NCBI GenBank assembly: GCA_009768925.2
Contig: VHIT02000054.1
Location: forward strand, 434,001 to 498,000
From: Cryptosporidium bovis
Lineage: Eukaryota; Apicomplexa; Conoidasida; Eucoccidiorida; Cryptosporidiidae
Direction: 5' to 3'
Length of the DNA: 64,000 bases
Below are positions 56,089-64,000 of the stretch, piece after piece (positions within the stretch are counted from its first letter, which is position 1; each line of letters begins with the position of its first letter). Under the pieces are notes generated by a model. That model searched no databases and had not been told where the DNA came from. It saw only the letters and a program-made list of their open reading frames with translations. The position numbers were made by a program, and so were the translations under genes.

Positions 56089-58704
56089 CTATATACATTT
56101 GTGTCCGCAACCTGATGGACAATATGAATTGTGTTTGTACCATTCTGATATATGTCTTGGATGTCCTCCATGTCCGCAACAAGGACAACTCGTCCATCTA
56201 CCAAAAACGACCTCGTTGCAAACACAACAAACATTCCTCACAGTTTTACATTCTTTGCATCTATTATTGTTATTCTCGCAGGGTTTAGACTCTCCAGGAA
56301 TGTATTTTTTTGCTAAAATAACCTTTTTACACAATTGGTACGAGAATTCGTGATTGTTATTTTTAAAGTGATTAACACCACAGTAAAAATTAGACTCTGA
56401 TATGTTTTCCCTACCCAAATCCCTGATTTCTTTATAAGGACATGTTTTAATTACATGAGAAGATAAAGAGTAAATTCCAAATTTTCTTAGCAACTTAATT
56501 AAATTAAAAGTCCATTTAAGTACCAAATTGTTGTAATAATGGTGTAATCTTGTGTTCACGGGAACCAGTAACATAATCACATTAGTTAATAATATAAGTG
56601 AAGAAACTATATTGTTTCTTCCTGTTAAGTAATTAAGCTCTTCTTGAATACACTTTAGCAGTTCACCCAGTTTTATGTTATCACTTTTTTTTAATCTACT
56701 AAGTAAGTTATCACTTAGAATTCGAATCTGTAATACTTGAATGTAAAATTCAAATATACACTCTATTTTGTCTTTAATAGAAAAACTTTTGAGTGACTCT
56801 CTCGAAAACATAAAACAGTTAGGACTTTCACCTCTTCCAGGTGAGACTAGGAATATATTATCGTATTTATTACCATTGTCCAAATTGTCGCATTTTCCAT
56901 TAACATTTATATTATTAATAATTCTGAAACGAGATCCCCACTTTAAATACCAGTCACTTATTTTACTGCTTGAGATATTTGATATTATATAGTTCCAACA
57001 GGGGGTTATTCCAGATGATTTAAGTTTTGTTAAATAGGCAAGCCAGTCGTTTGGAGAGCAGTAGTAAGAACAAGTTAAAGACGAGCAAGAAATCAAAGAT
57101 GAATATATATCATGCCTGTGTATTACTCTATCAATACGGCACTTTGGATTTATAATAAAAGACAAATTCTCAACAAATTGTGTTAAATTAATGTCTGGAA
57201 GAAAGCCAGTAATAGAATAAAGCGGATATTTAAATATATCGTTCTTTTCACTGCATAAGCGAAATATTGAATTATATTTCAGTAAATTATCGCAAATTGC
57301 CTTCTTGTATAGCATATTTAAATTATGATTGTGGTTAATTTGAATGTCAACACCATCATCAACGATACTATTACTACTGTTGGCGTTTCCACCACTTGCC
57401 GTGGTTGTTTTATTAATGTACTTATTTTCATCTTCCCTATAAAAATCATGGGAAAGATGAAAAACAAGTCTTTGTGTACATTGAAAGTCTTTTGTATCTT
57501 CTTGTTTATTAAATGGAACGTATGTGCAAGAGGACATTGAAATGCTTGAATTGTGTTTAGGTGACTCTTCCCACGTAGATAATACAAGTTTTTTATCGGA
57601 ACCACATGTTATAATAGCATCCGTTTCTATCCAGTCAAAGTCCCTAATTACATCGTTATGTTTAGAAAACTTTAAATAAGGTCTCACTGGATCTAAAAGA
57701 TCATATATGTGTATATTTGAATCGATGGCAGAACAACAATACGCAATTTGGGTTGGAAAACCTGGTCTCCATCTAACCTTCCCAACCACAAACTGCGACT
57801 TTATTTTAGTTACTGGTGTTAAACCATCCATCATTCTTATATCCCAAACTTGCAAACCATTTCTGCATCCAGAGGCAAATAAATTAATGTCGTGCGGATT
57901 CCATCTTAAACAACTTAAACCCTTATACTGCGTTTGTATTTTTGTGCATTGTGATGCTTTTTGTCTGAAATCCAATAGTGAAATTGTTCCATCATCATAA
58001 GCCAATAATAATTCATTGTTTATCCACGTATCAACATTTAGATGTCTTGTTTGTAAATCTCTTACTGGTGAAGATACTATACAGCCAGACCATAGTGTAG
58101 AGCACTTCTCTTCAGAAGATCCTAAATTTGATGGGTACTCTCTTATAGTCCCTCCATCCACTATTTGCACCTGACCATCCTGAAACCCTAATGCAATAAT
58201 ACTTTGAGAGTCTCCTAACCATTCTATACAACATCCTGCCACGTTATGAGGTCTAAATTTATAAGACATTTGCCAATGTCTACCTTTAAGACCAACAAAT
58301 ATGTTTACTGAACCATTCAGAGCCATACCTCCAAGTGTATGTGCGCTTCTTGACCATGCCAATTTAACAAAATTAGTCCTTGATATATTGTAAAAACTTG
58401 ATATTCTGTTATACTCCACCGTTATTAACTGTAAAAGTGCTCTTCCTCCAACTGCCACTCTGTTTAACATTGGGTCTGATGTCACCAAATCATCCCCATA
58501 TTCTGTTACGTGACTCAACAATTCTCTCTCAAACCTTTCATTCATTAATGAAACAGAACGTGACCAGTGACATACTGAAAGACAACTAGGGATAGAAGGC
58601 AGTTGTTTTATGCAATGTACTATTTCCTTTTCCACTCCTCTCCCTATTCCTCCACCCACTCCCACACCTCTAATTCCAATACCGATATTTTCACCATGTT
58701 CCAT
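56089..58704 (-). CDS. WDR24: WDR24-like GATOR2/SEA-complex subunit (WD40 + C-terminal RING-type zinc domain)
   Basis: An 871-residue intron-free protein. After a Gly-rich N-terminus, WD40 repeats occupy ~60-370; clear blades are ELLLAYDDGTISLLDFRQ, LFASGCRNGLQVWDIR, VVGKVRWRPGFPTQIAYC and NIHIYDLLDPVRPYLKF. The last two follow the WDR24 sequence 'VARVKWRPxxxxxLATCS...NIYVWDVRRPFVP'. The C-terminus holds a tandem Cys/His domain: CKECKTVRNVCCVCNEVVFG then CPCCGHGGHPRHISEWYKHN and CPSGCGHKC, the SEA/GATOR2 RING pattern. WDR59 and MIOS are alternatives, but the propeller match favours WDR24. GATOR2 relays amino-acid status to TORC1 at lysosome-like membranes in other eukaryotes. Confidence 0.82.
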   Translation of the reverse strand: MEHGENIGIGIRGVGVGGGIGRGVEKEIVHCIKQLPSIPSCLSVCHWSRSVSLMNERFERELLSHVTEYGDDLVTSDPMLNRVAVGGRALLQLITVEYNRISSFYNISRTNFVKLAWSRSAHTLGGMALNGSVNIFVGLKGRHWQMSYKFRPHNVAGCCIEWLGDSQSIIALGFQDGQVQIVDGGTIREYPSNLGSSEEKCSTLWSGCIVSSPVRDLQTRHLNVDTWINNELLLAYDDGTISLLDFRQKASQCTKIQTQYKGLSCLRWNPHDINLFASGCRNGLQVWDIRMMDGLTPVTKIKSQFVVGKVRWRPGFPTQIAYCCSAIDSNIHIYDLLDPVRPYLKFSKHNDVIRDFDWIETDAIITCGSDKKLVLSTWEESPKHNSSISMSSCTYVPFNKQEDTKDFQCTQRLVFHLSHDFYREDENKYINKTTTASGGNANSSNSIVDDGVDIQINHNHNLNMLYKKAICDNLLKYNSIFRLCSEKNDIFKYPLYSITGFLPDINLTQFVENLSFIINPKCRIDRVIHRHDIYSSLISCSSLTCSYYCSPNDWLAYLTKLKSSGITPCWNYIISNISSSKISDWYLKWGSRFRIINNINVNGKCDNLDNGNKYDNIFLVSPGRGESPNCFMFSRESLKSFSIKDKIECIFEFYIQVLQIRILSDNLLSRLKKSDNIKLGELLKCIQEELNYLTGRNNIVSSLILLTNVIMLLVPVNTRLHHYYNNLVLKWTFNLIKLLRKFGIYSLSSHVIKTCPYKEIRDLGRENISESNFYCGVNHFKNNNHEFSYQLCKKVILAKKYIPGESKPCENNNNRCKECKTVRNVCCVCNEVVFGRWTSCPCCGHGGHPRHISEWYKHNSYCPSGCGHKCI

Positions 58705-60025
58705 TTACATTCACACTCACATGAACTCCTAACTTTACGCGATCGCACCTCTATATTTCAAATAGAAATACTACTTTGTGTAAATCGCCTTTGTTACCTC
58801 TTTATTTCGTTTCTGCATTTTTAGGTCGTGTTCCCGCGTTTTCACAGACATGATCATTACTACCTTTTCTATGAATAAAAAATGAAATACTTTCTGTTAA
58901 TGTTGCTTGAGTAAGAATTGTTTAGTTATGTGTAAAGTGTTCAGCCGTTTGTTCTCAAATACACACGATCGCTCATTTGCATGTTTATGCTCTACTTTTC
59001 CTTTTATTCACGGAAGTTTAAGAATAGTCTTTTAATAGAAATACAAACGACTAGATATTGACTTCCAAAAACAACATACAATTAGAAGGGCATTAATAAC
59101 AGTATAACTTAAGCTTTTGCTATTCTAAGTAAGGTTTATATTCTAGTTTTCTACACATAAAAATGCCTACAATTTTATCCTTATTTTTATATATCGAGGC
59201 ACTGTATGCCATTTACTTTGTTATTGCCTACTGTTTAAGCATATGGAGTTATGTAATATGCATGCACATGTTTACTTCTTTGTTAAATAAATAAATGTAT
59301 TCACATTTATAAAAGCACTTCGGTTGTCTTAATGTTCAGTATTTCTTAATTTATGTAATATTGTGGATAGTTAATACATATATTAAGCAACTGAGCTATA
59401 TTTTCACGTTAAAAACATCATAAACCGTATTAAAACAAACTAAAATAAAGCTTTCCGTTTTAGAGAGTGAGGTAATAATAAAAGCAGTCTAAGTGGAATA
59501 AAGGTGCACTACAGAATTTATTCGAAAAAAAAGAAAACAAAAACAAATAAAAAATGAGGGAAATAGAGGAAAATGTGATAATTTTTCTTCTTTATTCTTC
59601 TATTTTAACAGTCTATCATTCCCCTTACCACACACCCCTCTCCAACTGGTCTCAATTTAATATTTTTGCTGTGTTAAAAATACTATTATCTGCAAATAAT
59701 TATTTTCCCCACAGTCTATATTTACTAATGTGTGCTTGTATATTTGAAATAAACATTTAAAATTAACTTTTTTCTCTTTTATTTAATATTAGTATTAATT
59801 AATACAATAGAAGCAATAAAATGAGTGCGAAATTCGAGTAATCATGGCTTTTATTTAATTGTCAAATACTTTCATTAAGGCAACACTTTTTTCTATCAGA
59901 CTGATAAACCCGGCACTTTAATAAATAGTATTTTAACCAGTGTGCCAATATTATTTCAATTTTATTTATGTTAGCTAGTCTATTTTTTGATTTAAATAAA
60001 TGAATTTGGATAATTTTTTCTAAGA
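58705..60025. other. Divergent intergenic region WDR24 / coiled-coil gene
   Basis: 1.3 kb with no supported gene. TGCATGCA (ApiAP2-type) lies at 59259-59266. The short frame at 59554-59760 has no similarity or signal and was rejected. Confidence 0.4.
59259..59266. promoter_or_regulatory. TGCATGCA (ApiAP2-type site)
   Basis: Palindromic 8-mer matching a known apicomplexan AP2-domain motif, 767 bp before the ATG at 60026 and 555 bp upstream of WDR24. Confidence 0.35.
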
Positions 60026-61240
60026 ATGGACACAGAAATCTTGAATGATTCAAATGGTCATTCAAGGAGCAACTCTATTGTAGGTTTAAAAAATTTTGTT
60101 AGAGAAGTAACAAAACAGGGATTTGCGTTGAGCAAACAAGATTCTGCGTTTCTACTAATGAATAAGGATGGTTGTAGATATTACTATTTTTCCGTTATAT
60201 TTGAGGCTAACCTTGTACGAAAATTTCGGTTTTTAAATTCCTATATCACTACTTCTCAATTAATAAATTAACAAAGCATGAATAACATTGACTTGAATAT
60301 CTTAGTTAACTTTGGAGACGATTGGGCATCAAATAAAGTCTCTAGAGTCAAAATTCTTGCAAATTAAGAAAGTACATGAAAACAAATTTAGGGTAAGTTT
60401 TACATGTTATATGATTAAGATATGATTTACAGTTATTAATTAAGATAATGAATAACGAGATAATGCAACTCGTGGGCACAGTTAACAAACAGGTAAACGA
60501 TTTTAAGGAGAGCAGAGTAAGGAGAGAGAAACTGATGAGAGAATTTGAACTAAGAATGACGAAAGACATTGTTGAGTTAAGAGACACTAGAAACTCGTAT
60601 GACTTTGTTATAAAGGAGAAAATAAACAACCACATTTCAAGAATGACAAATGTTGAGTTATCTCGTTCTGCAGATGTTGATTCAATTAGAGAAAAACAGT
60701 TTTTAACAATATCAAATTCACTTAATGAGCTGACGAATATGGTTGATGAATTAAGGAAAAAAAGGTGAGTTTGGGGAGTCAATTAGACCAGGTCGAACTT
60801 TATCTAAACCTAAATACTTGAATGCAAAAATAGGAAAGGAATTCAAAGTAATTTTGAAGAAATAATGAAAAAAGGTGAGTTGATCAGAATGTGTTTTCCT
60901 TAACCTCACTTTTGCTCTATTCAATTAGATTCCAAAGAGGTCCTAGTTTCAATAAACAATGAATCTGAACGAAGAAATAATTCTGTAGACGGAATCAAGG
61001 GGTAAGTTACAAAGTTTTCAAATCATTACGAAAAATTTAGATATCACTGCACTGAAATCTATTCGCTCTTAAAACTTTAGACTTCTGAATGAGACTCTGA
61101 ACCACTTTTACGGGGAACTCGGACTATCTAAAGAAAACAGGACGGAGGTAGACAAGCAAATATTAGATCAGTTAGAATTAGCTTGTAATGACGTCGAAAA
61201 CAAATTAATAGATTTCGTTGGTTCAGAAAGAACAAGTTGA
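60026..61240 (+). CDS. SF-assemblin-like coiled-coil protein, at least six exons
   Basis: Supported exons: 60306-60392, 60433-60764, 60834-60874, 60929-61001 and 61081-61240, all frame-continuous (230 residues). A first exon probably starts at the ATG at 60026 and leaves at a phase-0 donor (GTAGGT at 60079 or GTAACA at 60107), giving ~250 residues. The product is almost entirely coiled coil (TLETIGHQIKSLESKF, RREKLMREFELRMTKDIVEL, SNSLNELTNMVDEL, DQLELACNDVENKL) after a short Ser-rich head. Length, head and heptad character fit the SF-assemblin/striated-fibre family, used by apicomplexans in the centrosome-to-daughter fibre. No unique signature was found, so tropomyosin-like alternatives remain. 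The 40-nt intron at 60393-60432 is the shortest seen. Confidence 0.6.
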
Positions 61241-61507
61241 AGGCAAGCAAAAATTAACAAACTGGTTGTATATAAAAGAGGAAATACCGAATTTGTATAA
61301 TGTGTTCTTTGCGCCCAAATTTCTTCCCTATTTTCAGAATCATTCAAGATAACCACTAGAACACTTAAATAATAGTCGCTATTAAGTGCAATATTTTCTT
61401 TTTATATTCACTTTTCTCTGTTAATCCTTTTCCCACTTCCTTTTTCTCATCACCTTTTTAGCTTTATCCATGACAAAAAAAAACACTAATTTTCTGGTGA
61501 ATTAAGG

Positions 61508-62260
61508 CTAAACAATTGGAGAATTGACTATTTCAATGAAACTTGGTTTCAAAGAAGCTCCACCAACAAGGAATCCATCAATATCTTGGCACAAAGTCAT
61601 AGCCTTGCAGTTTTCTGGAGTGACCGATCCTCCATATATAATTCTGACGCTCTCTGAAGTTCTTTTATCATACATGTCCATAATGCAATCTCTAATAAAT
61701 CTATGGGCTTCTTGGGCCTGATCAGGTGTGGCCACTATTCCTGTTCCAATGGCCCAAATAGGTTCATAAGCAATGACAACACTGGATAAATCACAAACAT
61801 TCTTCAAACCTTCAACAAGTTGTCTTTTAATGACCTCATTTGTCATTCCAGATTCTCTTTCTTGAAGCGATTCTCCTATACACAAAACCACCGTAAATCG
61901 ATGCTCCAAAGATCTTATTACCTTATTATTTACAATCTGATCGGTCTCATTATAGTATTGTCTTCTTTCAGAATGGCCTACTAATGTACAATTTACATTC
62001 ATGTCTTTAAGCATCTCGCAATTTACCTCACCCGTATAAGCTCCATTTCCAGTACTTGAAACGTTCTGAGAACCCACTTTCATTATCCCCTCCCCACTCC
62101 CTAACATATTCTGAACTAGTGGAATATGAATAAACGATGGAAATATGTAGACATCCGAACTACATGTCTTCAACTCATTAAATGAATTTATTAGTGATTT
62201 CAGCGATTCTATTGTTCCGTTTGACTTAAAGTTGCCTCCAATAAATGGTTTTCTTCTCAT
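61508..62260 (-). CDS. TPI: Triosephosphate isomerase
   Basis: A 250-residue intron-free protein of normal length. Catalytic residues: Lys in GGNFKSNGT (~12), His in LVGHSERRQYYNE (~96) and Glu in VIAYEPIWAIGTG (~166). Phosphate-binding loops IYGGSV and GFLVGGASL are intact. It interconverts DHAP and glyceraldehyde-3-phosphate, directly downstream of the aldolase at 54.8 kb. The ATG at 62260 gives the usual short N-terminus. It converges on the coiled-coil gene 267 bp away. Confidence 0.98.
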   Translation of the reverse strand: MRRKPFIGGNFKSNGTIESLKSLINSFNELKTCSSDVYIFPSFIHIPLVQNMLGSGEGIMKVGSQNVSSTGNGAYTGEVNCEMLKDMNVNCTLVGHSERRQYYNETDQIVNNKVIRSLEHRFTVVLCIGESLQERESGMTNEVIKRQLVEGLKNVCDLSSVVIAYEPIWAIGTGIVATPDQAQEAHRFIRDCIMDMYDKRTSESVRIIYGGSVTPENCKAMTLCQDIDGFLVGGASLKPSFIEIVNSPIV

Positions 62261-63359
62261 ATTCGCTCTGTAACTTGTAAAAAAATATCAAGATTTTTTA
62301 TTTGTACTGTTATTACTTCTAGTACTTTTTTATTTTATTTGTTTCCGAAAAACGAGTTTTCCTTAAAATGTGTCAATTCAATTTGCATGCCATTACCCGC
62401 GGAGTTTGAAAAAATGATATTTTAGCGGTAATATCTCATTTTAAGATTCAAAAACACTATTTTTAACACTGAAAATTGATCTTGTAAAGAGTGTGTTTAC
62501 AATTCGAATACAAGTACATAAAAAACAAGTGATAAAATGCTACTAAAATTGACTCATATTTAGACTGAAAAGTATGGAAAAGGGATGGTTATTGGTTAAT
62601 GGAGTCGTTTCTTTGATTATTTTCTCATGTATGTGTTTGTCTCCCCCTATTACCTCTCGAATTAACATTCAAACAAATTCATTTTGTTCTGGAGAAGTAG
62701 ACTGAAATAACTAAAAAAAGGAAAAAGATAATTCCTGTTTTGTTTCCTATATTAAGTATCAAAAATAACAAATTTTTTTTGCCGTGATCATATGGATTTC
62801 CTCATACTTCTCATCCGCAAAAAATGTCAGTTTCAGGGTGACCTTAGGTAGTGCTTCTTTTAGTGTTTTAATTTAAAATATATTTACTGACTGTTCCATG
62901 CATTTCTGTTCTCTCTTCACTAGGGAAGTAACAATGGATGAAAACACAACTTTTTTAGCGCCAGATGCTCCTTTAATGTTTAATTAGGGCAATAAAAGAG
63001 ACGAATTATGAAATTGAGTTGAGGAGAAATAAATATTAAGATAGATTTAGTCGTTTGTTGAATATAGGTTTTAAACAATCAGGTGAGAACAAAGGTGTGC
63101 TAACAAATAAATAGAAGTGGTGTTACAGTGAATAAACAAATTGGTATATTCAAGGTGGGGAGTAAGACTGTTGTGGAAAAAGGAGTAGAAGGATAAATTA
63201 TAGAGAAATTTAATTCTGATACATAGATATATAGGGAGATATAAAGATAGTAAATCCAAGCTAACAAATTGTCGTGTGTTTTTAGATGTATATACACATC
63301 TCCGCGAAACTATTCATTCCCGTGACATTTTCTATATCTACGCAGGTAGTTATGTTATA
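62261..63359. promoter_or_regulatory. Divergent intergenic region TPI / zinc transporter
   Basis: 1.1 kb. AGCGCCA occurs at about 62958 and TGCATGCC at about 62383. A 43-codon frame with a hydrophobic start is at 62574 (separate entry). Otherwise A+T-rich and featureless. Confidence 0.35.
62574..62705 (+). CDS. Possible micro-ORF with hydrophobic N-terminus (43 aa)
   Basis: MEKGWLLVNGVVSLIIFSCM resembles a signal peptide, followed by a short Cys-containing tail. A GTATGT inside it could be a donor. No family match; may be chance. Confidence 0.2.
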   Translation: MEKGWLLVNGVVSLIIFSCMCLSPPITSRINIQTNSFCSGEVD

Positions 63360-64000
63360 ATGGCTGAACGTGATTTAGGAAAGCCATTGTTGGAAGAAGG
63401 ATATCTATCCAGGGATGGATGCAATAAGGGGAATAACTTGGACAAAACCATAAATGAGTTCGAAAATAAAATATTGGAGTCAGAGGGAAGTAAGGGTGGA
63501 TTTTTTAGTTCAATGAGTGTAGAAAAAAGACTCATATGGGCAATTATATTTTGTTTAGTTTTTACAGGTGTCGAACTAACGGTTGGTCTGATATCCCACT
63601 CACTTGCACTTATATCAGATGCTTCCCATCTGATTTCTGACTTATGTAGTTATTTCATATCGTTATTTGGAATATATCTTTCAAAAAAAAAAGCAACAAA
63701 GACTATGTCCTTTGGCTATAATAGAGCGGAAATACTAGGAGCGCTACTAAGCATTTTGTTAATATGGATAATGACACTTGTTCTAGTTTATGAGGCAATA
63801 CAGCGAATGGTAACACCTGTTGACGTAGATGGATTTTCGATGTTCATTACTGCCTTATTTGGAACTCTGTCCAATCTTTTTATTGGCTTAGTTCTTTCTG
63901 TCCACACTCACAGTATCGAACCGATGGGTAATGCAAATTGTGGTCACGGACACTCTCATATTCATTATCACTACAATCACGCCCAAAACGATGCATTAGG
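63360..64000 (+). CDS. Cation diffusion facilitator (ZnT/SLC30-type zinc transporter), 3' truncated by window
   Basis: From the ATG at 63360 the frame is open to the right edge (213 codons). A hydrophilic ~60-residue N-terminus is followed by TM1 (RLIWAIIFCLVFTGVELTVG) and TM2 containing SDASHLISD, the H-x3-D zinc-binding motif of ZnT proteins. FGYNRAEILGALLS, the CDF family signature before TM3, TM3-TM4, and a His-rich cytosolic loop (HSHIHYHYNH) starting near residue 195 come next. The layout matches ZnT2/3/4/8 Zn2+/H+ antiporters that load vesicles or the secretory pathway with zinc. The remaining TM5-6 and C-terminal domain lie outside the window. Confidence 0.93.
   Translation, partial: MAERDLGKPLLEEGYLSRDGCNKGNNLDKTINEFENKILESEGSKGGFFSSMSVEKRLIWAIIFCLVFTGVELTVGLISHSLALISDASHLISDLCSYFISLFGIYLSKKKATKTMSFGYNRAEILGALLSILLIWIMTLVLVYEAIQRMVTPVDVDGFSMFITALFGTLSNLFIGLVLSVHTHSIEPMGNANCGHGHSHIHYHYNHAQNDAL

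Noticed and set aside
59554-59760. 68-codon plus-strand frame in the WDR24 upstream region
   Set aside because: No similarity, no signal, no promoter element nearby; likely chance.
1-64000. Operon, CRISPR, prophage or transposon content
   Set aside because: No arrays of spaced repeats, no integrase/transposase/reverse transcriptase reading frames, and spliced genes throughout; the window is eukaryotic chromosomal DNA.

Overview
The window is about 70% A+T and eukaryotic. It is densely packed with protein genes on both strands, with spacers often of 50-400 bp. Introns are short (about 40-100 nt) and usually start GTAAGT. The large genes have none, while several small genes have many. Gene content (mitosome-style import candidate, class I aldolase, TPI, a divergent 14-3-3, SF-assemblin-like and ERD2-like proteins) and composition point to an apicomplexan, most likely Cryptosporidium or a close relative. 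That identification is recognition plus inference; the species is not determined. No rRNA, convincing tRNA, transposon, CRISPR array, prophage or operon was found.

Layout. 1-12 kb: left-truncated PUF60-type splicing factor, ZW10, a divergent AAA+ ATPase, OLA1/YchF and the RNA polymerase I second subunit. 12-18 kb: a four-TM orphan, then compact genes recovered by splicing: EMC7, a UFM1-like modifier, MED7 and TRM13, followed by a Sed5/syntaxin-5 Qa-SNARE. 18-30 kb: DDB1-type triple-propeller protein, a TKL-like kinase with a long low-complexity N-terminus, and an ER-retained OS-9/erlectin-like lectin carrying a C-terminal YccV-like domain. 30-32.6 kb: a largely non-coding stretch with an unusually GC-rich block. 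32.6-39.3 kb: UTP21/WDR36, an unrecognised helical protein, SmB and membrin. 39.5-46.4 kb: an eight-exon topoisomerase VI B-like gene, a tiny two-exon TOM7-like candidate, FAM50/XAP5 and SRPK. 47-56 kb: a membrane DnaJ protein, a small orphan, divergent 14-3-3, five-exon KEOPS subunit Cgi121, eL27, an ERD2-like receptor and aldolase. 56-64 kb: WDR24 (GATOR2), an SF-assemblin-like coiled-coil gene, TPI and a right-truncated CDF zinc transporter.

Functional themes. Splicing and mRNA (PUF60, SmB, SRPK, FAM50), ribosome biogenesis (Pol I, UTP21, eL27), secretory pathway (ZW10, Sed5, membrin, ERD2-like, EMC7, OS-9-like), tRNA modification (TRM13, Cgi121) and glycolysis (aldolase, TPI) recur, but each gene appears independently transcribed. 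Recurrent intergenic palindromes (GGCGCC and TATACCGGTATA types) are the best regulatory candidates.

Several start codons were moved downstream to the first in-frame ATG. Spliced genes are listed by overall span, with exon coordinates in the text. Exon models come from reading splice signals and protein family matches by eye and need transcript support.
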